In this document: positions 34,367 to 43,632 of the stretch, piece by piece
How positions within the stretch are numbered: position 1 is the first letter of the stretch
Layout: each line of letters begins with the position of its first letter
Assembly: GCA_947359465.1 (NCBI GenBank)
Contig: OX375882.1
Coordinates: forward strand, 49,605,509-49,669,508
Length of the DNA: 64,000 nucleotides
Origin: Metellina segmentata
Lineage: Eukaryota > Arthropoda > Arachnida > Araneae > Tetragnathidae
Direction: 5' to 3'
Translations under genes and position numbers: made by a program
Notes under the pieces: model-generated
Seen by the model: only the letters and a program-made list of their open reading frames with translations
Told to the model about the DNA's origin: nothing
Databases searched by the model: none

Positions 34367-34585
34367 AAAGCCAGTTTTAACTCTGATGACAACTGAGTGA
34401 TTTGTGATAATTCACTGAAAACTATTCATTTCTTGTTAAATGACCTGAAAATTTTTTTTTTATTGGATCAGTACTATTTTAAAATAAACCACCACTGAAA
34501 AACTGCACTTTCTCTTTTTCTACAGCTATTTTTGTTCTGTAAACGAGCCTTTTTTTGTATTGATACGCATGCGACAAAATTTTGT
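33815..34585. other. AT-rich insertion in the copia RNase H region
   Basis: Separates the RNase H and C-terminal copia pieces. The left edge contains KAIINKKNCS and the right edge KAILNENNCA in translation, so about 40 bases may be duplicated at the insertion borders. Contains a (TA)n tract. No element ends recognised. Confidence 0.4.
34321..34364 (+). repeat. (TA)n microsatellite
   Basis: An almost pure run of TA units inside the AT-rich insertion. Confidence 0.95.
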
Positions 34586-34789
34586 GCTTCAGTCAGTCAT
34601 TAAGGCCATATTAAATGAAAATAATTGTGCCAGATTAAAACACTTTGATATTAAATTGAAGTATGCTCATGATATTGTAAAATTATTAAACATTTATATT
34701 GTATATGTTGCAACTGAATACCAAATTGCTGATTTGTTTACAAAATCTTAATGTAAACCTAGACTGAACTAAGACAAAAATGTATGTTA

Positions 34790-35100
34790 ATGTTATTGAG
34801 GGAGGGTGTTGAGAATAATTACTAACTGTAACTCATCTTTGCTTAGCAATCGGGTAACACTTGTTCTAATTGTCTACTTCTGTTGTGTCACAGGTTGCTG
34901 TTTGTGTTCTTAATCATGACCTGTTGTCATGACTTTATCTGTCAGAGTTGTTTGGAAAAGCATTCGCTGGTGCTGCAGTTTGAGATGGCCGAAGAATTCA
35001 CCCATCGGATAATCTGACTTGTTGAAGGGGTGACTCCGAAGAGTGTACCTGATTGAAATGTTTGACAGTTCCCAGGGTTTAATCTGTCTTAAGAATAAAA
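34790..35100 (+). repeat. Probable copia polypurine tract and 3' LTR
   Basis: After the copia stop, TTGAGGGAGGGTG is followed by TGTTGAGAATAATTACTAAC. A purine tract next to TGTTGAGAATA is the usual start of a copia 3' LTR. The LTR starts at 34807; its end is uncertain because no 5' LTR is present for comparison, so the right limit is a guess. Confidence 0.6.
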
Positions 35101-35443
35101 AAAAATATTTTAACTGTGATTTGTGAATTTTTTTAAACCTTATGGAAAATTCTATTTAAATGAAATTTGTAAGAACTGTTCATTTTTCTGCCAATATGCA
35201 ATGTGCCCCCTTTTTTTTTCTTATTTAGCATTTCTAACAATATTGAATTTTTAACAGACGTTTTCGGGAAGTAATCCATTTTGAGATGAAATCAAAATTA
35301 TATAAATCTGAATCAGTTCTTAGAATTACATACCATGCAACTGTTTATCAAGTTGTATTGTAATACAAGCATCAGCTTGATGTTTGTATTTATTTTACTG
35401 GTTTGAGATTTAGATTATACAATTGGCAATAATGAGTTTTAAT

Positions 35444-36542
35444 CAGGGTGTAAAAAAAATCATGATTTTTTTAAAATCAAGTAATCGGATTTATTTGATT
35501 TAAATCAAAAATCGAATTTTTTTATTTAAATTTCTATAGGGCCTATAAATTTGTTAAACAAAAAATTGAATTTGTGATATGGTAAATTAATATTTATTTT
35601 ACTAAAAACCATTGTGTGTTACATGGTAATACATTTAAAAAATGAATTTTCAAAACAAGAGCAAAAGATAAAACATTTGTTTAACTTTAAAACACAAGTT
35701 GACATCCTATTTAGTTTTTCTTGAGTAAATTAACATCAGCATGCTAACAAATGCATCAGTAAGTGTAAGTGAGACCTTTTTAGTGTGATTAAATAAATAT
35801 TTGTTATGGGTCACTACTCTTAAAGTGAAAGGTGACTGTTTCGGGGTGCATTTTGCAAAATAAAAGATGTTCATAGTGTTTAAACTTTCATCCTTTCAAA
35901 TAGAAAGTTCAGTTGATTTTTTTATTTAATAAATTATTAATCACATTGTGTTATTTTGTATTTATGTCTCAATTAAAAAAAAGTAGTTGAAAAATCACTA
36001 TAGCTAAGCCATTGGTCAATCAATCAAAGGTGTAACAAGTAATTTAGGCCTACTTTGTGGGGATTTTCTTTGGCTGTCTTGACATACGTAGATGTAGGCT
36101 TACTGCTTTATTGTTTGTAACATAAAATTATGCATGAACATTGTAAAAACTTTCAAATAGATGTCAACTTATTTTTTACGTTACTGTTTGGCAGAATCCC
36201 TTACTCGACACTTAACAGATTACATAGTCCATAGACACCTCAGATTATTTGCAAGTGTCCAGTGCCAAACATTTTTTTTTTAAAGCTCATCAGTACGAGA
36301 TGTAGTCATTAGTGCTGAAATCACCATGAGTGCAGAAAGTTCAAAGTATTTAACAAATTCTGTGATTTTTCTAGGGTGTATTTGCTTAGTTATAAAAATG
36401 TCAGAATGGTTGTGATTTAAATCAATGATTTAAAAAAAAAATCATTTGATTTAAATCAATGTTATTTTTTTTTAAATAATTTGATTAAAATCAGGATTTT
36501 AATCTTTGATTTAAATCAAGTGATTTAAATCTTGACACCCTG
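35444..36542. mobile_element. Non-autonomous hAT with ATTTAAAT-rich ends
   Basis: Ends CAGGGTGTAAAAAAAATCA and, inverted, CAGGGTGTCAAGATTTAAAT are flanked by 8-bp duplications GTTTTAAT (35436-35443) and GTCTTAAT (36543-36550), one mismatch. Both ends contain repeated TTTGATTTAAATCA palindromes. The interior is AT-rich and non-coding. A fragment with similar GATTTAAA words is at about 54850-54890. Confidence 0.85.
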
Positions 36543-36550
36543 GTCTTAAT

Positions 36551-37144
36551 AGCCTTAGGTTTCTACAAAAGAAATGGAACAATAATTTAAAATATGCATT
36601 TAATAAAATAAATTAAAATATTAGCTGCTATATCAGCAGCTTAGCTAACATTTTTGACTGGAATATTTTTCTAAAACAATTTTCTGAATTGAAATCACAA
36701 AAATGGTACCTGTACGTGTTTTATGTTTTGCAATTTTTTTTTCAAGCTACCCAGGAGTAAACTTAAAGGGGAAAATGGATTTTAGAATGTCTGATTTGAT
36801 AATGGATGCCTGTTTAGGTTTTAAAAAGCCAAGTTGCCCACAATTTTCTTTTATGTACTATACAATACAACAGTTACACAAATTGTAATAAAAACATATT
36901 TTTAACAATTTAAAATTATATGTTCTCTTTAATGTTCTAAAATATTGTATTATATAAATATTTTTTTAATGATTAATATTTTTTAAATTTTACAAAATTT
37001 AAGATGGTTGTAATCTTGTGTACCCTCTTAATGAACAATCACATGCCATAAGAAGAAAATTTAATTAAAATATCCCAATATTATGGAGCAGATATTGAAT
37101 AATGTTGAAAAAGGACATTGATCAGTATCTTAAAGCTAATACTG
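36551..37144. other. Interior of the CCCAGGTAGCAC element, not recognised
   Basis: AT-rich. The 61-codon frame at 36703-36888 (MVPVRVLCFAIFF...) has no family resemblance. Confidence 0.4.
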
Positions 37145-37543
37145 AGCAAGGATGAAAAACGAACATTGAATGTCAGGAAAACAATATCAATGTCGTAAAG
37201 CGACATTGGGGCGATGTCGCCAGAGGGGGGTCATTTTTACGTTGGCCAATGTCGGAAAACGATATTGAGCAATGTCGGAAAACAATATCTATCAATGTCG
37301 GAAAACGACATTAGGGCGATGGCATTTTTACGTTGGCCAATGTCGTAAAACGATATTGGGGCGACGTCGGAAAACAATATCTATCAATGTCGGAAAACGA
37401 TATTGGGGCGATGGCATTTTTACGTTGGCCAATGTCGGAAAACGATATTGGGGCGACGTCGCCAGGGGGGGTACATTTTTACGTTGGCCAATATCGACGG
37501 CAATATTGGCCAATATTTTTTCTCGATATTGGCCGACATATAT
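37145..37543. repeat. Right subterminal tandem repeat zone
   Basis: TTTTTACGTTGGCCAATGTC occurs near 37232, 37324 and 37417, with a variant near 37478. Each is followed by GGAAAACGATATTGGGGCGA or close variants, and ACAATATCTATCAATGTCGG occurs twice (near 37282 and 37375). The basic period is about 93 bp. ORFs reading through it (37272-37648) are products of this repetition. Confidence 0.85.
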
Positions 37544-37555
37544 GTGCTACCTGGG

Positions 37556-37630
37556 GTGAGGACATTTAAGGCCACGACGGATTCAACGCGCACCAACCCC
37601 CTTTGTGCAATACGGTCATTGGATGGCTTT
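37556..37630 (-). repeat. SINE fragment, second half of the split copy
   Basis: GTGAGGACATTTAAGGCCAC followed by GACGGATTCAACGCGCACCA continues the SINE interrupted at 31774. Confidence 0.75.
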
Positions 37631-37644
37631 GAATTCGCGACACC

Positions 37645-37765
37645 TTAAATCTGTCGTGGCCGAAAGTCCTCACGTTGGGTAGGTGTGGAAGTTTGGAGAG
37701 TTTGGTGCCATCTCAGCTGTTGCCTCGTCATCCGACTATGGTTCTAAATTACGTGGTGTTGTATA
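37645..37765 (+). repeat. SINE body fragment
   Basis: CTTAAATCTGTCGTGGCCGA to ATTACGTGGTGTTGT. It shares private variants (CATCTCAGCTGTTGCC, GACTATGGTTCTAAATTACG) with the copy at 38607-38733, which implies a local duplication. Confidence 0.85.
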
Positions 37766-37811
37766 TATCTATATATAATGTAGTATGTTGAATCTATATA
37801 TATATCTAGTG

Positions 37812-37849
<38 letters not shown>

Positions 37850-37850
37850 A
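37766..37850 (+). repeat. (TA)n-rich microsatellites
   Basis: Several ATATATATAT runs, the longest at about 37818-37845, follow the SINE fragment. Confidence 0.85.
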
Positions 37851-37959
37851 TTTGCCAATGACAATGAGATTAAAAGTCGAATCAAACCGAAGCTATGAAC
37901 TATGCTTTAAGGTAACTATGATGTGTATCAACAAAAAGTATTTTAGGATCAAGATGGAC

Positions 37960-38275
37960 CGCGGTAACCCAGTTGGAAAAGTAACGGATTAGCAACCGGA
38001 AGGTTGTGAGGTCGAATCCAACCTGGGACCGTCGTGTACAAAGGGGGCTGGTACTGTCGTGGAATTAAATGTCTTTACGTGGTGTGGATATTTGGAGAGT
38101 GGGTTGCTAGCTCAGGTGTGACCTTGTCATCTGACAGAGGCTCGAAATTACGAGTTGTGGTCCTCGGTAGGATTTTTATTAACATCGCACTGTAGCAACA
38201 CAAAGGGCTATTGGTGTTGTCCACGGTTCTTTCACTTTGGGTTTTATCCCGCATCGTCGCCATTTGTCCTTAGTG
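37960..38275 (+). repeat. tRNA-derived SINE with a different head
   Basis: The head reads CAGTTGGAAAAGTAACGGAT then AGCAACCGGAAGG and GAGGTCGAATCCAACC, resembling A and B boxes and similar to the head at 18399. The shared body follows (GTGTGGATATTTGGAGAGTG, GAAATTACGAGTTGTGGTCC). Confidence 0.75.
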
Positions 38276-38309
38276 TTGCTCCAGTGCTAATTTAATTGGA
38301 TATCTACCT

Positions 38310-38490
38310 ACGTCATGTTGGAGTGATGTGGACGTTCGGAAAGGGGTGTGTGAGCTTAGATATTGACCTTGTCATCTCGCTCGCTGTGTTTCAAAATTAC
38401 ATGGTGTTCTCGATCTTTCCGTTCGGAATTGGTACCGGACCGTCGTCAGTAGCCCTTTGTGTTCACTCTAGTTGTGTTCCTCTAGTATAA
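38310..38490 (+). repeat. SINE body fragment
   Basis: CTACGTCATGTTGGAGTGATG, ACATGGTGTTCTCGATC and ACCGGACCGTCGTCAGTAGC in the usual order, much diverged. Confidence 0.6.
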
Positions 38491-38496
38491 GACGTT

Positions 38497-38810
38497 AGCC
38501 GACCAACCGGTATAGTGGTTAAGGTGTTAGTCTCTAGATCGGTAGGTTCCTGGTTATAATCCGATTCAGGGAATGGATGTTTGTAAGCGTATGGTGTAGA
38601 GGCGGATGGTGTACCTTAAATCTGTCGTGGCCGAAAGTCCTCACGTTGGGTAGGTGTGGAAGTTTGGAGATTTTGTTGCCATCTCAGCTGTTGCCTCGTC
38701 ATCCGACTATGGTTCTAAATTACGTGGTGTTGTCTTCGGATTGAAGTCGATTGATCCCGGACCGTCATCAATAGACGGTTGTGATGTTCTAGTACGAGGT
38801 TAATTAAAAA
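38497..38810 (+). repeat. tRNA-derived SINE, near full length
   Basis: The head GCCGACCAACCGGTATAGTG, GTTAAGGTGTTAGTC and GGTTCCTGGTTATAATCCG is followed by the body from 38607 and the tail GATCCCGGACCGTCATCAAT ending GTACGAGGTTAATTAAA. Confidence 0.85.
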
Positions 38811-39161
38811 AAATCCTGGATATCAAAAATAATAATTATTTTGCTCTAGAGTAACGTTAATTGAAAATACCTGCCAGCTACTTTGTGGCTGATTTCAAGC
38901 CTCAATCTGTTTGTCTGAATTATTACTTGCTGAAGCTGCTATGTATGGCAACTTTCATTGTTTTATTTATTTTCAGAAAGCACATGTGTAAAAACATTGA
39001 GAACAGATGATTAAAATTGTTTTAGAGATTTCATGTTAAAGACTATATTTTTGTACATAATCAGTGTGTTCAATCCCTGTTGTGTTTTTAGAACCATCTA
39101 CTGTCGCAGTTGTTAAGAACAAGTAAGTGGAAGTGAAATGTCAATGCCGGTAATATTTAAT
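38811..39161. other. Non-coding stretch, nothing recognised
   Basis: AT-rich spacer between the SINE cluster and the mariner end. Confidence 0.5.
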
Positions 39162-39240
39162 GCGAGGGTCGTTCGTATAAAATACAAACCGGTTAAAAAT
39201 TTTCAACCACACTTTTTACTTTACATTTTCATACCTTGTA

Positions 39241-39276
39241 TTACTTTTCTACACTGTCCTCTTGCAAATTTAAACA
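39241..39276 (-). pseudogene. Mariner transposase last codons
   Basis: In minus reading CLNLQEDSVEK and a TAA stop, which matches the usual mariner end (RYDKC followed by a few residues and DYVEK). The preceding RYDK-like residues are on the other side of the LTR element at about 42555-42566. Confidence 0.75.
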
Positions 39277-39543
39277 GGAATAATCAGGAAAATCTACCCA
39301 ATTTCCCAATTCCACTAAAAATGTGTTCGCCAAATATTCAGAGTTATTTTCCTTCAAAAATAGTAGATGTGAGAAAATAATTCACGGAGACAAATTTTTC
39401 TATGCGATCCGATTTCATTTATTAGAACGAACAACTACAACAGCGTTCGACTGATGCCAAAACAAAACCAACAAAGTATAATTAAAACAATTAACACAAA
39501 TTATGAAAGCTACAAATATAAAATAAACTAGTGGTTCGTGACA
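39272..39543 (-). repeat. BEL/Pao 3' LTR
   Basis: On the minus strand it starts TGTCACGAACCAC at 39543 and runs to about 39272. It aligns with 42278-42554 across its length with many substitutions; the two LTRs are clearly diverged, so the insertion is old. Confidence 0.8.
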
Positions 39544-39706
39544 TCCTACCACCTTTTAATTTAATTAAAGGAAATTTAATAAAAACTTTTAATTTAACAC
39601 ACCTTGCACAAAATAGTAATACAGAAATTTTAGTGTTATAATACTTACAGTTCGAAGTCCTGAAACTTCGGTGGAGTTTTTATGGTTCTACCAAACCTTG
39701 TCTGAC

Positions 39707-40403
39707 CTAACCCATGTCAGCAATTTCTCGGTTTGTCGGCAACCCTTCTGGATCATACATCCATAGGAGTCGGGCAGAGTAATGTCCTTCTTCGTCTATG
39801 ACTGTATCTTTACAATGCTCTTCAACTGCAGCTTCAATTTCTCCTCTGGACTGAGTTTCGCAAAGGTTTGTGATACCAATGCTTTCAAGCTTCCATAAAT
39901 CCATTATATCATTCCTCTGTAACAAAAGTGAGATCAAAGTCGAACCGTAAGTGGGCTGTTCAGATTTACCCAATGATTTTCCCATTATCCTGCCAAGATG
40001 AAAATAATCCCCACTTAAGCTGACGTATTTCTCTGGTGTACATCAAAACAGTGAAAATGGAGCCTACAAGTATCTCAATTGGTGATTGACCATGTCCGAC
40101 ATTTGCCAACTGTATACCCATTTTTTGGGCAATCTTTGAACACTTTTTATTGTTAAATCTAGGCATAGAACCACAAATAACCGGTTGGTCTAACACTTGA
40201 ATTTCAACTACATAATTACCATGGAGGCTTCTTAGAACTACATAATAGCATGCAAGCTCTTTTTTTTCAGCATGGGCCCTAAAAACTACATGGGTTAACT
40301 GTTCTTTAGAAACTGGTACATATTTAATCTCTTTAGCTATGTTATTCAATATGTTAGACCGTTGTGAGCCCATATCTATTAACGCTCTTACAGCCTTTTC
40401 CAT
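39707..40403 (-). pseudogene. BEL/Pao aspartic protease region
   Basis: Frame 39966-40403 reads KAVRALIDMGSQRSNILNNI, the BEL/Pao protease active site (D-[TS]-G-S in the family; here DMGS, so T is replaced by M), and goes on through QPVICGSMPRF to EILVGS. The frame 39707-39985 (MGKSLGKSEQPTYGSTLISL... LWKLESIGI) continues it after a frameshift and leads into the spot where RT should begin; RT itself is absent. Confidence 0.75.
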
Positions 40404-40719
40404 TCAATTTTAGAACTACATTATAGCACTACATTATAGCACTACATTATAGTACTACATTATAGCACTACATTATAGTACTACATTGTAGCACTACAGA
40501 ATTTTAGAACTACATTATGTAACGCTATATAGCGTTACATTATAGTACTACATTATAGCACTACAGAATTTTAGAACTACATTATAGCACTACATAAATT
40601 ACATTATAGCACTACATTAATTACATTATAGTCTTACTACATTATAGCACTACATTAATTACATTATAGTACTACTACATTATAGCACTACAGAATTTTT
40701 AGAACTACATTATAGCACG
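40404..40719 (-). repeat. Minisatellite with a 13-bp unit
   Basis: The plus-strand unit CACTACATTATAG and its variant TACTACATTATAG repeat about twenty times with interruptions (GAATTTTAGAA, ATTACATTATAG). It lies between two copies of the protease segment and probably grew out of the local sequence TTAGAACTACAT. Confidence 0.9.
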
Positions 40720-40924
40720 TACGCTCTTTTCTTTCAGCATGGGCCCGCAAAACTACTTGTGTTAAATGTTCTTTAGAAATTGGTACATATTTAATCTCTA
40801 GCCATTGTGAGCCTGTATCTATTAACACTCTTACAGCCTTTTCCTTTCCTCGAAAAGACAATCTAACAAGTAATGTTTGTAAAAACACTTCGGCATGGCT
40901 CTGATTGGATAAAGTAGTGTCCAC
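40720..40924 (-). pseudogene. Second copy of the BEL/Pao protease segment
   Basis: Minus reading KAVRVLIDTGSQWLEIKYVP: the same segment as 40270-40403 with the intact DTGS motif but a deletion after SQ (the part NILNNIAKE is lost). A local duplication about 455 bp apart; it follows the Cys-rich gag end in the original order, so this is the ancestral position. Confidence 0.8.
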
Positions 40925-42019
40925 TGTCTTTCATTTCTATCTCTGAATTTTTCTTTCCTAATTTGTGACACATAATTACCCAATGTTTCTTTCCACTAAC
41001 TACGCATCTTATATTTGTTTTACAATTCTGCGTTTGGTGCCCAACCTTTACACAGGAAAAACAACTTTTATTCTTCTTTAAAATATTTGTTTTCTCTTCT
41101 AAACGTAGCTTTTGTTCCCTGAAACAGTCTCTGGAGTCATGTGTTTTCCCACAAAATTGACATACAGATATCAACCGGTCTTTTTCACTTACAATCAAAT
41201 TATTCACTGTTGGGGTAGAATTTTCGGTCTCTTTAAATGTCAGTACTCATATCCTTTTCTTTGAGTTTAAATCCTGTTTCAGCCATAGATATTCTTTCTT
41301 CTCACTCCACTTCATGTCTTAAAAATACCAAGAGCTGTTTCAATTTATCATTATATTTGTTTTCTTCCGATGCCATTAATGAACTTCTCAGCCAAACTCT
41401 TAAAATTTCTTCAGGAATTCATGATTCCATAAGAGGATATAACATTGCAGAATATTTGTCTGAGCCCATTACGATATACTCGAGTGCTCGTAAATAAGAT
41501 CTTAATTTATCATACAATCGTGTTATACTGTTTTTCTTTCTTACATCAGTAGCATTTTTTATTACAAGTCCTAGAAGCTTTCTTACAAAATATTCAATAA
41601 GCAATTATTCTCTTCCAAATCGAGATTTTATACTTTCAATCACTTTAACATAGTTTTCTGCAGTAGGTGGAAAGCTGTCGATGATTCACGAGCTCTGCTT
41701 CCGATACTCATACACTGAATTAAATGTTGAAATTTGTCCTCAGCCATGTTGCAGTCTTCATGAATTCGTTTATTTTCGTTAATTGGCTCCAAAAGGACAG
41801 CTAATCCTTCACATCACCGCCAAATTTAATAAGCTCAATCTTTGGAAGTTTCAATTTCCTTTTTTCAGTATCCTGAGAATGTATGCTGTCAGCAATGAGT
41901 GTGGATTGTCTATTAAAATATATATTGACATTAATTCTAGCTGTATCCATTTTCTCTTTATAATCTTCAATTACTGCATATTCTTTTTCATATTCATCAT
42001 ATTTTGCTTCATCTTCCAA
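40866..42019 (-). pseudogene. BEL/Pao gag remnant with zinc knuckles
   Basis: Minus-strand pieces: KLKLPKIELIKFGGDVKD (41801-42019), the start of the BEL/Pao gag core (DUF1759); SITRLYDKLRSYLRALEYIV then MLYPLMES (41419-41604), its C-terminal part; and CQFCGKTHDSRDC with CFSCVKVGHQTQNC (40863-41207), zinc-knuckle motifs. Frameshifts and stops separate them. Confidence 0.85.
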
Positions 42020-42277
42020 TAAATGATGTGTAATCTAGTCATCCATGTTCCTTAAATCTGACAATAACTATTCTAAAGTAACAAATCGTGTCTTAATAGT
42101 TTCTTCCTTTGCTGAATCGTCAATTACATTATCCATAAGTGCATTAAACGTTTTTGTAAAATTAGCCCAAACTGGCATTCTTTTTCGAATTATTGTTTCC
42201 ATAGTTCAAATAGAATATCAACTAAATTAGGCTTAATAAATACCTTTTAGAATGTGATAACGTCCGGGTAACCAGAT

Positions 42278-42554
42278 GTTCGGAATAACCAGGAAAATCT
42301 ACCCGATTTCCCTATTCCAGTAAAAATGTGATTTGCCAAAAATTCATATTTTCCTTCAAAATGGTAGAAATTAGAAAATAATTCACGCAAACAAATTTTT
42401 TTATACTTTCCGATTTTATTTATTAGAATGAACAATGAATTTGTTTTGGCAACAGAGTTCAGCTGATGCCAAAACAAAATCAACAAAATATCATTAAAGT
42501 AATTAACACAAATTATGAAAGCTATAAATATAAAATCAACTTGTGGTTCGTGAC
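42278..42554 (-). repeat. BEL/Pao 5' LTR
   Basis: Minus reading GTCACGAACCACAAG at the outer edge to TTATTCCGAACA at the inner edge, followed by the primer-binding-site-like TGGTTACCCGGACGT. The first T of the expected TGTCACG is mutated. Confidence 0.8.
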
Positions 42555-43510
42555 TTTTGTCGTATCTTGACATGCTTTTTAATACCAGCGTCGTAATCTG
42601 CCGCCAGTCCATTGAAATAAATAGTAATAACATATTTAATCTCCTCATCGTTCGCAAAATGTTTCCCACCCAGAAACTCTTTTAAGTTTTGCAAACAAGT
42701 GAAAGTCACTGGAAGTCAATGAAACTTGTTGATCAACTATTTTGCAGCTATTTGAGGCTGTGAGTTATCATGCAAGAGGACTACATCGCTAGACAACATG
42801 CAAGAGGACCATGTCACTAAACAATATGCTGTATCTTTGATTCTGAATTGCACACCATAGCTTCTTTAATGCCTTACAATATGCATTGGTGTTTATGCAG
42901 GTTCAATAAGCAATATCCCTCGACGGTCCCAAAAGACCGGAGACATGAGTTTATGAGTGAATGTGAATGTTGCCACTCCATAGACTGATTTTTGATTTAA
43001 GGTTTGTCATAAGAAACCCAAGCTTCATATTCTATAACAATATGAGAAAGAAACTCATCTTCCATTTGCTTGATTTTGTGGTCGTCATTAAGCATGCATG
43101 GCATTCGCCTTGCCAAAATTTATCTGAATTTAAGGTGATCTGTTACCACTTTGTAAATGATAGTGAGAGACATGTGAAATTTATCTTGAATTTCATCCAA
43201 AGTTACACGCCAATCTTGTTTGATGAATTTGTTGACAAATTTAACAAGTTCATCCGTACTGACATTTGGGTAGCCATATTTCTCCTTGTGAATGTTCTCT
43301 CTTTCCTCATTAAAATTTCGACACCAACGACTTACTCATGATTCATCCATCACATCACCGCCTTCTTTAATTTCACGATACATTTTGCTTGATCTCACAT
43401 GTTTTGCGTTTAGAAATTGGATCACATATCTCACTTCACATTTGGTGGAAGGCTCAATTTTCTTGGACGTATTATTTGCTTTCCAAAACAATAATAACTG
43501 TTATAATGCT
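42555..43510 (-). pseudogene. Mariner transposase (SETMAR-like), main part
   Basis: Minus reading CEVRYVIQFLNAKHVRSSKM, VSRWCRNFNEERENIHKEKY, VSTDELVKFVNKFIKQDWRV and LTIIYKVVTDHLKFR form the two N-terminal helix-turn-helix domains. The middle is heavily decayed. SDFHLFAKLKRVSGWETFCE and YFNGLAADYDAGIKKHVK then match the C-terminal end (SPDLAPSDFHLF motif partly lost). There are many stops; the gene is dead. Confidence 0.8.
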
Positions 43511-43632
43511 ATGTAATCCATTAAACAGCTGGCAGACAAGTCCCTAAAACTGGTTGACCTTGACCGGTGCATCTTCCACTGTCACAGTGGTGCACATGCT
43601 CAAACTGGTATTACTTTCTGAACAACCCTTGT

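Larger units (their letters stand above)
33100..34752 (+). pseudogene. Copia (Ty1) pol remnant: RT, RNase H, C-terminus
   Basis: RT begins MASLRLVFVIVLHREMKIYA then LDVKTVLNGELDETYIRVQP and VCKFLKSL, followed by QW and, after a Helitron-end stub, VLYVDDLLIAGS with the YVDD catalytic motif. After a frameshift, 33449-33721 gives YVEKILNKFKMTQCKPADT and EFVGALLYLSMTTHPDILYS. The RNase H piece SCLEEEILALAKAMQDVFVL follows near 33748. About 0.8 kb of AT-rich insertion separates it from the C-terminal piece at 34560-34751 (LKHFDIKLKYAHDIVKLL, YQIADLFTKS). Gag, protease and integrase are absent. The copy is not functional. Confidence 0.85.
31775..37555. mobile_element. 5.78-kb element with CCCAGGTAGCAC ends and subterminal repeats
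   Basis: The perfect 12-bp inverted ends CCCAGGTAGCAC (31775-31786) and GTGCTACCTGGG (37544-37555) are flanked by GT on each side, and the halves of a SINE rejoin across it at CCAACGT/GTGAGGAC, giving a 2-bp GT duplication. Both subterminal regions are packed with ATTGGCCAAT-type and AATGTCGGAAAACGATATT-type repeats, a layout known from CACTA elements. No transposase was recognised; a copia fragment, a hAT MITE and AT-rich DNA occupy the inside. At 32243-32335 a basic frame (MTRKKNRLRCSRRERGDF...) precedes an AAG-GTAAGG donor-like site. The superfamily is unassigned. Confidence 0.7.
39272..42554 (-). mobile_element. Deleted BEL/Pao LTR retrotransposon
   Basis: Two direct repeats of about 275 bp (39272-39543 and 42278-42554) flank 2.73 kb with BEL/Pao gag and protease remnants in minus orientation. 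Next to the 5' LTR, minus TGGTTACCCGGACGT is a plausible tRNA primer-binding site; before the 3' LTR, minus AAAAGGTGGTAGGA is a purine tract. Reverse transcriptase, RNase H and integrase are missing, so it is internally deleted. Confidence 0.85.
39162..43632 (-). mobile_element. Mariner element split by a BEL/Pao retrotransposon
   Basis: The outer ends GCGAGGGTCGTTCGTATAAAA (39162 side) and, inverted, AAGGGTTGTTCAGAAAGTAA (43632 side) are diverged inverted repeats of mariner type. The minus-strand transposase occupies 42555-43510 with its last 11 codons at 39241-39276, so the LTR element (39272-42554) cut the gene shortly before its stop. Without the insert the element is about 1.2 kb, normal for mariner. 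Confidence 0.75.

Noticed and set aside
37145..37543. CRISPR array
   Set aside because: Repeats are contiguous with variable period and no unique spacers, in a eukaryotic transposon end.
37272..37648. Three overlapping ORFs of 78-95 codons
   Set aside because: They run through the tandem repeat AATGTCGGAAAACGATATTG; their length comes from periodicity without stops, not coding.
42967..43341. 124-codon plus-strand ORF with membrane-like composition
   Set aside because: It is the antisense shadow of the minus-strand mariner transposase.
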